Positions 45,475-56,966 of a DNA stretch of 64,000 bases are shown piece after piece. Position numbers and translations under genes: made by a program. The stretch covers positions 15,888,065 through 15,952,064 of the forward strand of contig OZ018416.1 of the NCBI GenBank assembly GCA_963969595.1, given 5' to 3'. Positions within the stretch are counted from its first letter, which is position 1, and each line of letters starts with the position of its first letter. This DNA is from Neckera pumila. Lineage: Eukaryota > Streptophyta > Bryopsida > Hypnales > Neckeraceae. The notes beneath the pieces were generated by a model. It ran no database searches, was not told the origin of the DNA, and saw nothing but the letters and a program-made list of their open reading frames with translations.

Positions 45475-48472
45475 ATGAAGATGGAAGGCAGCGGCGATTA
45501 TGACTACAGCACTACACTGCCGTTTATTGAGCCTTTCAACAACCCCTTTGGTGACGTTCCGTTTATTGAAGAAATGCCGGACTCCTACGGAAAGCTCTGG
45601 CAGTTCAAGAAGCATGTTGCCGCATGGACGTTTGGCATAAATCGATTTCAAGACTATGTACACCTTCGCTACCACATTAAGGATTAGCCTAACTTTCTGC
45701 CGTTGCATCCTCAAGAGAAGGTGTCAGTTATCAAAGCCGTCCGCGTTAACTATGTCGTGATTGTACTACAAGAAGCTCTAGAGGATGGTAGCGACGGTAG
45801 TCACTCTCACTCAATTGTAATGGATGTGAACAATCCACGAGAAAGGTTCGACATGCAAGAACTTCAATCTTCTCTTGAGGTGTCCCAGTTTCAACACCTC
45901 ATCAATACCTTCACGGCTGCCAAGTACCTTCCATGGGTTGACGGCACCGCACAAGTTAATTGCCAAAGGTTGATGAACATCTGGCAGTCACTGGAACGCC
46001 ATGCTCGAAAGGTTGTGAAACCCCAACCTAGAGTAGGACAGCAGAAAAAGAGGAAGCAGAGGGGACCTACTCAGGGAGTACCAAGTGGATCCGCAGCACT
46101 CGTGTCCGGAAGTGGAGCAACCGGACCAAGTCAGGTCCCGTTTGAGACTCAGAGGCGTCAGAGAACCCAGTCAGGAGAGGCCATGGCTTCCAAACCTAAG
46201 CGCCAAAAGAAAGCTCCTGCTGGAAGTTCTGGTTCGGCATTAACGAATGTCGCAACCACACCGGCTTTTGAAACCCCTCTTGACTCAACTGACACATTTG
46301 CTCTAAGGCAGAGGACCTTCTGGGCTGAAAATGGGCCCTGCTACTTGTTTGGACAGGAACCCGTCGTCGTGTCCATCAACAAATGCATACGGGCTAGGGA
46401 TGAGTATGTCATTCGCGGCATCCAACAAAATATATTAGATGGGGCAAAGAACCTCCTGAAAGCAATTGGCCATATCAAAGAGCGCCAGAGACTTTGTCTG
46501 ACTCTAGTGGACTCCCGGGGTAGGTTGCTGCTAAAGAAGCCCAAGAAGTGGGAAGAGATCAAGGACAACGACTTAATGATCATAAATGGGCAACACAGCG
46601 TCCAGGCCTCGAAGGACCTCCAGACGGAGAAATGCGGTCCAGAACGCAGAGTGGAGCTGCAAAACTGGGAAGCCTACATTGTATGGAACCTCGATCCCGC
46701 GAAGTTGTTATCAATCTCGCAATTTTACAACTCGACCAATCACTTTGATCATGCGCAACCCACTTGGGGTAATCAGATTGTCAGTTGTAGGAATATATGG
46801 GTTAACTACCTACGACCCACGATTGTTCCTGAAGATCCTCTTTTGCGAAGGAATGCCTCTGTTCTTAGCAAGGGACAGTATGCGGTAAGTGTCTTGGTCT
46901 TTCCATTATCTTCGATTCGAGGATAATGGTCCTTCTTCTACAGAGGCCTCCATTCTTATTTAAGTCTTGTCCAGTGTTCTGTTATCTTCGACTCGAAGCT
47001 CGTAGTCCTTGTTCTGAATGGCATTATTTCATGTTTCGGTAGTGCATTATTGCGCTCATGCTATTTAGTGTATAGGATACCCTTGAGTCGAAGTTATGAT
47101 AATAATGTATGCTGACAAAGATTGATCCCCGCTTTGCTTGTTTAAGAGGTTTTCTCATGCAGTGGTTAGTCGATTCCAAAACATTAATCCTGAGAAGAAG
47201 GGGAAGAATATCAAATCGTCAGGTGGTTTGAAGAGTGAGATCAAAATCATCACGCTCCGAGACAATGTTTGGAATCTGTGGAAGGACTTCCTTACCAAAT
47301 ATTCTTGCAGCGAGACCATTGACCCGTACTCTGAGAAACTCTTCCGGGACTTGAAGGACTTCAGTCATATGTCGCTTTGCTTTAAGAGAGAATTCTTTAA
47401 GCATTTAGGGCATTTCACGGACAATGATTTGAAGGTGTTTGCACAGCACCTTTTGAATGAGACTCCAGAGCGGGAACTGAGTTATCCAAAGATGTCCGTC
47501 GGGAAAATGAAATCTATAGTGCCGGACAACCAGACTGCACTCGATTGGATAGAGCGTCGGAAGAAGAAAAGAATTGTACATGAGAAGCTGATGGCCGTCA
47601 AGCCCAGTCTGAAGCTGCGGGACGCCCTCAACAACACCAACCTCGATGTGTGGAGGTCTTGGAAGAAAAGGCATAATTTCACTTCCTCGACCTGGGATTT
47701 TCTTATCTCCCATCCGAAACCCTCGTTTTTCAGTAAGCGGCTCACGAATGACGCGAAGTTGAAGCGCGCCAAAGACCTCGGAGAGAAGTTTTCTGAAAAA
47801 GTGGCTCTATTCCAAAGGTTCATGAAGTTCAAGTACCAACCAAAGAAGAGTACAGGCGGTGTGGAGTTCAGAGGGCTGGATGCGAAGGAGAGGGCATTTG
47901 TAACAAGTGTGCACTACAAGTATCAGTGTAGGCCTCTGAACCTCGCTGTCCTCGACGTCCGAGAGTTGGATAGGCCCGCCGTTGCAGAGGGTGTGCCAAG
48001 TCTTCAACCGTTTCTGGACTTTCTCGTCACCCAGCTTGAGCTAGCTGCGACTGAAGCTAGTATTTGGCTTTGGATCCTCGGAGAGGAAGAGGACTACAAT
48101 GTGGCGAGGAAATTTGCCGTAGAATATATGCCAGAGTACAAAATATACAAGTCCTGGTATTATCCGTGTCGGGCGGAGCGTCTCGACAACGTGTCTAGCC
48201 GTCTTAGAGTGGCCCCTGATGTGCGGATGCTGTTCTTCTTCAAGACAGGCGACATTCACGCCGATTCTGTGCGCGACAGATGGAAGTCGACGTATACAGT
48301 TGCAGATGTTCCGTACTACCTGGACTTGAAGTTTAACAATAAGGCAAAGTGGAGGTTGTATGCTACTGAGCTAAGAATGGAATTCTACTTCGAGATCCTC
48401 TAGTGCTTCGCGGTGACTGGAGAAAACGTCCTAGGCATTGAAGCGGGCATGAAGTTCACGCTCGCAGCCAAG
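45475..48472 (+). pseudogene. ParB/DGQHR-like domain joined to a DNA-methylase-like region
   Basis: Exon 1 is 45,475-46,884 (donor GTAAGT) and exon 2 is 47,147-48,472 (donor GTATGT). Both are phase 0, about 910 codons together. Exon 1 has a basic linker (PKRQKKAP), then LMIINGQHSVQASK, resembling the ParB/DndB 'DGQHR' nucleotide-binding loop, and WGNQIVSCRNIW. Exon 2 ends with RVAPDVRMLFFFKTG and GENVLGIEAGMKFTLAAK, which sit like motif VIII and motif I (FxGxG) of beta-class amino-methyltransferases. No clear DPPY motif is seen; LDVRELDRP lies near its expected place. ParB-methylase fusions are known in phages and bacteria. In-frame stops: TAG 45,685-45,687 and TAG 48,401-48,403. The function is inference. 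Confidence 0.45.
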
Positions 48473-48645
48473 GTATGTTTCCTTCGGCTCAAAGATAATT
48501 TGTGTTGGATTAGAGTAGAGTTCAAGTTATCCTTAGATCATTTGTTACTGTCGTCTAATTATCAATTCTCTTGCGTGATTGGACTAGCTCCTGGATCCAT
48601 TATCTTCGATTCGAGTATATCATTCCGTGACATTTGTTTCTGTCT

Positions 48646-50270
48646 CGTATGTTCTCCAAATGTTTGGGGCTTACTTCTATGGACTGGTCCACAAGGATCT
48701 TACGGGGAGGCATCGAGACTTTGCGCTTTTGGCTCATTGTCTGGATATGAATGACTTCTTGCACTCCAGCTCCCCATACTCATTGAAATACTTGAGGCCT
48801 CTGTATATAGAAGCGCCGGTAATGACATCTGTGTCACCGCCTAAGGAGAATGAACTGCGCTCGCCACCTTCTTCCGAAGATGAAGTTACCCCAGTTCGTG
48901 AGCGTAGGGACTCGGGAGAAGGACTCCCTAACATTGACCAATACGGCACGATGTCTGGTGAAATGGACAGATGGGGGGCTGTTCGCCGTGAGACTACACA
49001 GGATGATAACATGCCTAGAGAGGATATTGAGTTAGATCCAGAGTACGAGGAGCTCCAACGTCAGAGGCAGTTGCGGCAAGTTGAATCGCAAGAAACACGC
49101 GATACACCTCAGAGAACCTGTCGTAAATCTCGTCGCAAATCGGCAGCCTCTACTTCCGCCAGTAAGAAGGACAAAGGACCAAAGCATCAAAAGATGAAGT
49201 CGGTCGTCAAGCACGTAGTGACTATTCTGAATGACATCGACATCGATACACTCCCGGCGGAGTTAGATTTTGACAGTGAAACTGGTAGTGAGGACGAGCA
49301 ACCCCCTGGGGACCAAACTGGTACCTCCTCTGTACCCCAGGTTAGCGATGTTGCTCCTGCCACATTGCCGGTTGATCCTGTTGCTCCACCCACATCCGCA
49401 GGTAAAGTCCAGACCGGGTATTGGGTTGCAAAGATGGAACGGAAGGATAGGAAACGAGTCCGGAAGCAGGCATAGCAGGATATTCTTGACAAGAAAGACC
49501 AGCAGATTGCGGAAGCTCTCCATGTGAGCCAAGAGGCGCAGGAGAAGATCGACAAGCTTGAGCGACAGATGAAAGAGTTTTTTGAAAGCCAGTCCCGCAT
49601 GTCCGTATCTCAGTTTGCGCCTCTTCCTAGCCAGGTTCAATCGGAGCATCCAGCAATTCCCTTGGCCTCCGCACCTGGCTTGACGCAAGAGGCTCGCAAT
49701 CTCGTTAGTGGTTTGGCAGATTCACAAGTTCAAGATTCCGGTCCGCCAGTAACCCTTGTCGACGAGGCCGAAGTTCTTCACACCCCTGCACCCCAGATGG
49801 TTGATGTTCAGATTCCCTCCTCTACAACGGCCGATGAATTCGTGCCGGAGACTCAGCTCATCGCTTTGTCTGTGGCACCTAGGCAAGGGTCCAGGAGTTA
49901 TCCTTGAGTCGAGGATAATGATGAGGCTATTGGTTCACAACCAATTCTGCCTCTGGTGCCCCGTGCATCTACTGCGAAGACAGCAGCAGTGGTTCCGGGG
50001 GTTGCTCTACCTCTGACCTCCGAGCACGAGGTCAAAAAGGCGTTTCCTGTCGCTTCCCTTGATGACAAGCAGGTAGATTATAGAGACGACGAAGAGTCCC
50101 TGCGCGACAATGTTCTGAGGAGGTCGACGAAATTCTGCAGGAGGTGGCAGCGGTGGAGGTTGTGGATTTCTAGCCTCACGAGTCAATTGAGGTATACTCT
50201 TCTGACCCGTATGACTTTGTATGAGACCATGGGTGTGTTCTCTTGCTTGTCTGCGTCTCTTTTCCTTTAG
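48646..50270 (+). pseudogene. Charged, low-complexity middle exon of the rightward gene
   Basis: One frame continues from FGAYFYGLVHKDLTG through an acidic and basic linker (RKSRRKSAAS), a DIDIDTLPAELDFDSETGSEDE stretch and a coiled-coil-prone segment (KIDKLERQMKEFFES). Internal stops are TAG 49,473-49,475 and TGA 49,905-49,907. The TGA lies inside a copy of the TCGAG palindrome (49,898-49,918), where CGA would read through. A frameshift near 50,118 probably moves the frame to EEVDEILQEVAAVEVVDF. The acceptor at its start is unclear: CTCCAA just before ATGTTTGGGG may be a mutated CAG. No catalytic domain is recognised. Confidence 0.45.
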
Positions 50271-51279
50271 AGATTATCACTTATACTGTATTTATTTTGC
50301 TTGACAGGAGGATTGTCCTTGATTGTTTGGCGTTTACGGACACTTCTGTGATTGCCGTCCGTGTAAACTAGTGTAGCATAGGATTGGCCTATTTTTGTAG
50401 CCCCGTATGGTGGCTTTAGTTTACGGATGTATTCTGTAATCTTTGTAAATAAAATCTACCGTATTTAAATCCCATACATGGCAATCTAATTGTATTCTCT
50501 TGTCCATGTTTTTTTGCTCAGCACAAAACCACTAAAAGCTTGCTCCGTCCAATGGCAATGAAACCACTTCCTCACGGGAGCAAGCACTTGATTAGTGGAA
50601 TTCAATGCTCCTACCCGTTGTCTGGCTCTCCAAATTCCGCATTCAAACAAGTAACTCTATTTCTTTGTTGTTTTTCTTTGATCAGGTAGAATCGCAGGGC
50701 CGCGGAGAGGTCGTGCCAAGGAATGTGTTGCCAGTAGTGCCTAAACACCAAGGGAGGTGGCTAAACATTGTCTTTGACCTTAATGGCATTCTCTGCCAGT
50801 GCGACCCCAAATCATATGCTAAAAATCTAATGCAAAACCGGATCGAAGACAATGTATTAAGCCACACAAATTCCACCATTGTTGGACCAAAGGTGGTATT
50901 TGCTAGGCAAAATCTGCGCGAATTCTTGCGTGAGGTGTCTCGCGTCGCGGACAGGGTCGTAGTGTGGTCCTCAATGATGCATTCCACGGTGGAATTGATC
51001 ACGGACTTCCTATTCAAGGGAAACAAAGCCCCCTTCGAACTCCTAGGTCAAGAACACTGCATGAAGATAGAGACCCGTAAAGGGAAGTTCTTGTCGCGTG
51101 GCCCTAAAACCGTCTTTCTGAAAGTCTTGTCCGAGCGGGTGTTTACGCTTGCGTGTGAGGGCGCATCCTTCACCGCGGACAACACCATTCTCATCAACAA
51201 CTCCCTAGAGAAGAGTCTCTGCAATGAGAGGTGGAATGCAATTTTCCCCCGTACGTGGAGTCATGCAGAAGGAGAGGAC

Positions 51280-51529
51280 TGTTGAAGTTAGAGAGTGACT
51301 TTAGTTAGGAGTTGTTTGTAGCCAACCAAGGTGTTATTAGAGAGGGACAACGTGATATTAGAGAGGGGCAGCTTTCTATGTTAATATACTCCATAAGGTT
51401 AGTTATGGCACTTGTTAGTAGAGTAGTATAAGAGGGCAACCCCTTGCTTGGGTTTTTTTATCTCTTCCTTGTACTTGTTTGTGTCCTCTTTTCATTGGAA
51501 TACAAAGCCTTTGTGTTTTTCTTACAATA
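51280..51529 (+). repeat. 5' LTR of the copia element (250 bp)
   Basis: Matches 56,207-56,498 almost completely. It has two copies of a 21-bp ATTAGAGAGGG unit where the 3' LTR has four. The following GGTTATGGGGCC is the expected primer-binding position but is not a clean initiator-Met match. Confidence 0.95.
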
Positions 51530-51702
51530 GGTTATGGGGCCCACTCATGTGAGTTGCTATTAGAGGTGAGATCGCTTTGCAAAGGCGTGTTGGAGGCGCA
51601 CTGCTGAAGTTGAGAGCAACTGGAGTTGGAGGTCGTTTTTGGAGTTTTTTAGCAAGATCTTATTCTTTGAAAAGGTATTCTTTTGCATCAAGTGTTATTT
51701 TT

Positions 51703-52215
51703 ATTGTGAATGTTGGTTGTGAGATTTGAGAACCATTGAGGGTTAATTTGAGTTGTTGTGATCATTTGGAGTCACATTGGAGAGATTGCAACCACGTGAG
51801 TGTTGGTTGTGAGATTTGAGAGCCATTGAGGGTTGATTTGAGTTGTTGTGATCATTTGGAGTCACATTGGAGAGATTGCAACCACTTGAGTGTTGGTTGT
51901 GCGATTTGAGAGCCATTAAGGGGCTGATTTGAGTTGTTGTGATCATTTGGAGTCACATTGGAAAGATTGCAACCGCGTGAGTGTTGGTTGTGAGATTTGA
52001 GAGCCATTGAGGGGCTGATTTGAGTTGTTGTGATCATTTGGAGTCACATTGGAGAGATTGCAACCACGTGAGTGTTGATTGTGGGATTTGAGAGCCATTG
52101 AGGGGCTAATTTGAGTTGTTGTGATCATTTGGAGTCACATTGGAGAGATTGCAACCACCTGAGTGTTGGTTGTAAGATTTGAGAGCTATTGAGGGTTCAT
52201 TTGAGTTGTTGAGAA
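51703..52215 (+). repeat. 91-bp tandem repeat in the copia 5' leader, about 5.6 copies
   Basis: GAGTGTTGGTTGTGAGATTTG recurs at about 51,796, 51,887, 51,978, 52,069 and 52,160, with a partial first copy near 51,705. Each unit includes TTGAGTTGTTGTGATCATTTG and CATTGGAGAGATTGCAACC. It gives rise to spurious minus-strand ORFs. Confidence 0.92.
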
Positions 52216-52242
52216 CTTTATTAGAGTAGGAGACGTGGCACT

Positions 52243-55200
52243 ATGGCCACAGGTGAGGGAGAGGGTGTTCGGATCATTGACAAGTTCAATGGAGAGAACT
52301 TTGGCTTGTGGAAGTTCAAGATGGAGATGATCTTGGCAGAAAAGGACTTGTGGGAGATTGTGGAGGACTCCGAGGAGCCTCCTCCTTCCGACGCTGATCC
52401 CAAGGCCAAGAAGTCTTACGAGAAGAGGGTGAAGAAGGCCTTCTCCATGAATGCTTGCAATCTTGTGGATAGGCAACTTGCACACGTTCGATCTTGCAAG
52501 GGACCGGCAGAAGCATGGAAGGTGCTTTGCAACATCCATGAGACTAAGAGTTTGTCCAATATTCTCTTTACTCGCCGCAAGTTTTTCACGTGCAAAATGC
52601 AAGAGGGAGAAGACATGCTTGACCACATCAACAAGGTCAAGGGGCTGGCGGACCAACTTGTTTGCTTAGAGGCACCTTTGACGGATGGAGACATTGTCAT
52701 GACTCTTCTCGAAAGTTTACCCACTTCTTTTTAGTATCTTATTACGGCTTTGGAGACAAGATCCATGAAAGAGCTCACCCTTGAGTATGTGACGGCAAGA
52801 TTCATGCACGAGGTATCCAAGAGGAAAGAGAATGAATCTAATGAAGGAGGGGCAGCTCTTATCTCACGACACGGGAAAGGAGAGGCGTCTCAACCACGCA
52901 AAGAGACACGTACATGCTACAATTGTGGTCAAACCGGCCACCTTGCAAGGAATTGTTGGAAGTCTAAGAAGGAGAGTGCCAACAAAGCGACAGTCACTGA
53001 AGTGGAGGAGGATTTTGCATTTGCGGCAAGTGATGGCTATGATGATTGCAACATGTTCAAATGGATTATTGATTCGGGGGCCACGCAACACATGACACCA
53101 CAGAGACAAGCTTTTCTCACCTACCAACCCATTAGCAACCGCAAGGTGTATTTAGGTGACAATGTCATGGTGGAGGCCATTGGCATGGGATGCATTGTGG
53201 TGGAGGTCAATGTCAAGGGAGTGATGAAGAAGATTCGCATTCAAGATGTATTGCATGTGCTCAAGTTACATGCCAATTTGTTCTCGGTGAGCAAGTTGGT
53301 GTTACAAGGCTTGAAGGTGCAATTCAACAACCAAGGTTGTATTTTGGGGGCACCAAATGGAGAGCCGATTGTCTTGGCACCCAAGCAAGGCAACTTGTAC
53401 CAACTTGAGTTCAAAACGGTGAATGGTTCAAGTTGGGCTTATATAGCTCAAGATGCAATGGTGCAAGACACTGTGGAACTTTGGCATAAGAGATTGGGGC
53501 ATCTAAATGTGAAGAGTGTAAAGGCTCTTTCAAGCATGGTGGGTGGCATGCAAGTGAAGAAAAGCGCTTGCGATTTGACGTGTGAGGCTTGCATTGAAGA
53601 CAAGCAAGCGAGGAAACCATTCCCGACCGAGGGAGCAATGAGGGCAGCCAAGGTATTGGAGATTGTGCACTCCGATGTATGCGGCCCCATGAAGACTACT
53701 TCTATAGATGGTGCAAGATATTTCCTTATCTTCATTGATGACTTTTCGAAGAAAGTGTGGGTGTTCATGCTAAAATGCAAAAGTGAGGTGTTTGAGAGGT
53801 TCAAGGCATGGAAGGCCCTTGTAGAGAATGAGAGTGGTTATAAGCTTAAGGTATTGAGATCGGACAATGGCGGTGAGTATATGTCCAAAGCATTTGAGGC
53901 CTTTATGAGGGAACATAGCATTCAACATCAAACTTCAGCGTCACACACTCCACAATAAAATGGTGTAGCGGAGCGTGCCAATCGTACGCTTGTAGAGATG
54001 GCTCGAGCGATGTTGCATGCACAAAGCTTCAAATATGAGTTTTTGGCAGAGGCTGTATCCAATGCAGCATACATACGCAATCGGTGTCCCACAAGTGTGG
54101 TAGCATCGATGACACCGCAAGAGGCATGGAGTGGAAGAAAGTCTAACATTGGCCACATGCGCATCTTTGGATGTATGGCCTATGCCTTGGATTTGAACCC
54201 TCAGCGATCCAAGCTTGATGCCAAGGGCATTAAGTGCTTGTTTTTGGGCTATTGGGAAGGTTCCAAGGCTTATCGACTCATGAATTTAGAAACTAAGAAG
54301 ATCTTTAAGAGTCGAGATGTGACCTTCATCGAAGATAAGAGGGAGGATAGCAAGTCTTTGGAGATGTGTCCAAGTGGGAGCAATGGAGACTTTGAGGTGG
54401 ACAAATCTCCAAGTTTGCAAGAAGTGGTAACAGAAGACAAAGACGAGCTGATGACAACACTAACACCAAAGAAGAAAGTGAGTGTAGCTCCAAGTGATGA
54501 TGGTGGTGAAGGAAAGACGTCCCAGAAGCCAAGATATCCCACGAGAGAGCGCAGGCCACCTGGAGAATGGTGGATGAATCACATTTTGCCACAACACCAA
54601 GTGGAGCGTGCAAATGTAGCGTTTGTGAGAGATCCAAATACCATGGAGGAAGCCATGAGAAGTGCGGATGCAAGCAAATGGGAGCAAGCCATGCAAGCAG
54701 ATACGTCTCGCTTATGAGTAAAAGTACATGGGAACTTTCTTCCCTTCCTTCCGATCGCAAGAGTATTGGATGCAAATGGGTGTTTTGCACTAAGAGAGAT
54801 GCCTTGGGCAACATTGTGCGCTACAAGGCCAGATTGGTAGCCAAGGGATATTCTCAAGTTGAGGGGGTGGACTTCAATGAGACCTTTGCACCGGTGGCCA
54901 AGTTTTGCACCATTCGATGTATGGGGGCCATAGGGGCAGCCATGGACTTAGAGATGCACCAAATGGATGTCGTCACGGCGTTTCTCAATCCACACCTTGA
55001 GGAAGTCATCTTCATGGACCAACCCAAGTGTTTTGTTCAAGAAGAGCGAGAGCAACTAAAGTGTAAATTCAAGAAGGCCATCTATGGATTGAGACAATCA
55101 GGGAGAGCATGGTACATGGATATAGATGCCTTATTTGCAAAGGCAGGTTACAAAAAGAACCACGCGGACCATTCTCTTTACATCAAGCAAACAAACGAGT

Positions 55201-56225
55201 CCTTGGTGATTATCATCGTTTATGTGGATGATTTGATCATCATGACAAACACCATGAAGATAATGGAGGAGGTCAAAGCTATGTTGAAGAGCGAGTATGA
55301 CATGAGTGACCTCGGTGAGCTACACTATTGCCTTAGCGTGGAGTTTCAAAGGCAAAGGGCGGCGCGCACCATTACCATGAGCCAAAGCAAGTACATTAAG
55401 GAGGTATTGAAGCGCTTCAACATGGAGGAGTGCAAGGCCATTGGCACGCTACTTGATGTGCATTCAAAGTTGGAGAAGCTCACGGATAAGGAATATGAAG
55501 CTGTGAAGGTGGAAATGCAAGATGTGCCATACAAAGCTGCGGTGGGGAGCTTAATGTATGCCGTGGTAGCCACAAGGGCTGATCTTGCATTTTCCATGAG
55601 TGTGGTGAGCCAACATATGGCCAAGAGCGGTCCAAAGCATTGGGCCGCAGTGAAGAGGATCATGCGGTACCTCCAAAGCACATTGGAGGCCAAATTGGTC
55701 CTTGGAGGCAAGAGTCTTGCATTGGTAGGCTTTTGTAATGCAGATTGGGCTGGAGATGCAAGCGATCGCAGGTCTACATCGGGCTATGTGTTTATGCTTG
55801 GAGATGGTGCCATTTCGTGAAATTTGAAGAAGCAATCCACTATTGCATTGTCTACCACCGAGGCGGAATACATGGCCATTAGTCAAGGCACAAGGGAGGC
55901 GATCTGGTTAAGACAGTTGTTGAGTGATGTTGGCCTTGAGCAAGAGAAGAGCACACCTATCATGTGTGACAATCAAGGCGCCATTGCCTTGGTAAAGAAC
56001 CCGACTCACCATTCTTGGAGTAAGCACATTGACATCCAACACCATTTCATTCGAGAGAAGGCTGAAAGCAATGTGATAGAAATGAGGTACATACCTACAG
56101 AGCGCATGGTAGCGGATGTGCTTACCAAGGCTCTTGCAAAGCCTCGCCATGAAGTTCTTCGCGTAGAGATGGGTTTGACATTGTTTGGCAACAAACAAAG
56201 TGGGAGTGTTGAAGTTAGAGAGTGA
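52243..56225 (+). pseudogene. Copia Gag-Pol polyprotein
   Basis: Starts MATGEGEGVR at 52,243. In order: the gag domain, a CCHC zinc knuckle CYNCGQTGHLARNC, protease WIIDSGATQHM, pre-integrase LWHKRLGHLN, integrase catalytic residues in HSDVCGP and SDNGGEY, reverse transcriptase with CKWVF..KARLVAKG and YVDDLII, and RNase H with ADWAGD, STTEAEY and KHIDIQHHFIREK. Breaks: TAG 52,732-52,734, TAA 53,956-53,958 (TPQ-stop-NGVAER, CAA to TAA), a one-base frameshift near 54,705, and TGA 55,818-55,820 where tryptophan is usual. It makes the retrotransposon's structural and replication proteins; this copy cannot do so alone. Confidence 0.95.
56195..56206 (+). other. Polypurine tract of the copia element
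   Basis: Purine-rich AACAAAGTGGGAG directly precedes the 3' LTR, the usual place for plus-strand priming. Confidence 0.65.
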
Positions 56226-56498
56226 CTTTAGTTAGGAGTTGTTTGTAGCCAACTAAGGTGTTATTAGAGAGGGACAGCGTGATATTAGAGAGGGATAGTA
56301 TGATATTAGAGAGGGACAGTGTGATATTAGAGAGGGGCAGCTTTCTATGTTAATATAACCCATAAGGTTAGTTATGGCACTTGTTAGTAGAGTAGTATAA
56401 GAGGGCAACCCCTTGCTTGGGTTTTTTTATCTCTTCCTTGTACTTGTTTGTGTCCTCTTTTCATTGGAATACAAAGCCTTTGTGTTTTTCTTACAATA
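56207..56498 (+). repeat. 3' LTR of the copia element (292 bp)
   Basis: Same as the 5' LTR except for two extra 21-bp units (42 bp) and about four substitutions. Confidence 0.95.
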
Positions 56499-56648
56499 AG
56501 GACGACTTCCTTTTGGGGTCCCTTCTGCGTGGCTCCGACGTCTTCAATCGGATTGCGGGTAGGGTCGTCTGCGGGACTATATGCACAGAAGTCGAATTGG
56601 ATCAAATCCTGCGGGTGCTTCGGACTACGTTGTGCAGCACATCTTGAG

Positions 56649-56966
56649 AGGGATGAGAGAGTCCGCCCGGAACCTCGGGTCCCGTTTCAAACTTTCAGAA
56701 ATAAATGTAGTGATAGAGCCGGGCGGACATAGGACCTAGGTCTCGCTATAGTCTCACGCATTAGGACTTGATGACATTCTCCCCATTGTATGGTGACTAT
56801 GGTACATACATTTGTAAATATATATTATGTATTGGAAGTTAACCATTGAAAATCTGTGTATGCTTTGTGTCAATTCGTGTCATTCACATTTGGACATGCG
56901 TCTCTTGTGGATCCTTGTGTCGAGGATAGTGTATGTGAAACACCTGGATATCTATACTTCATGCAG
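56649..56966. other. Intron or untranslated part of the rightward gene
   Basis: No open frame. Contains a palindrome-related GTGTCGAGGATAG at about 56,918 and ends in an acceptor-like CTTCATGCAG. Confidence 0.4.

Larger units (their letters stand above)
51280..56498 (+). mobile_element. Ty1/copia LTR retrotransposon
   Basis: LTRs begin TGTTGAAGTTAGAG and end TTACAATA. The target duplication is AGGAC (51,275-51,279 and 56,499-56,503). The order gag, protease, integrase, reverse transcriptase, RNase H is that of Ty1/copia. The LTRs differ at about four positions besides a repeat-number change, so insertion was fairly recent. It lies inside the FCP1-like exon. Confidence 0.96.
50686..56648 (+). 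pseudogene. FCP1/NIF-like HAD phosphatase domain exon, split by a copia element
   Basis: An exon starts at 50,686 after the acceptor TTTGATCAG. It reads LNIVFDLNGILCQC (position of the DxDxT motif, here DLNGI), RVADRVVVWSSM (motif II) and NTILINNSLEKS (motif III region; Asn replaces the usual Asp). The copia element enters after a GAC codon at 51,279. The same frame resumes at 56,504 with DFLLGSLLRGSDVF and ends at TGA 56,646-56,648. FCP1/NIF proteins dephosphorylate serine, for example on the RNA polymerase II tail. The second Asp of DxDxT is replaced by Asn, so activity is doubtful even before the insertion. It probably belongs to the same transcription unit as the ParB-like exons; that is inference. 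Confidence 0.65.

Noticed and set aside
51743..52128. Overlapping minus-strand ORFs starting MITTTQIS
   Set aside because: They are translations of the 91-bp tandem repeat in the copia leader.
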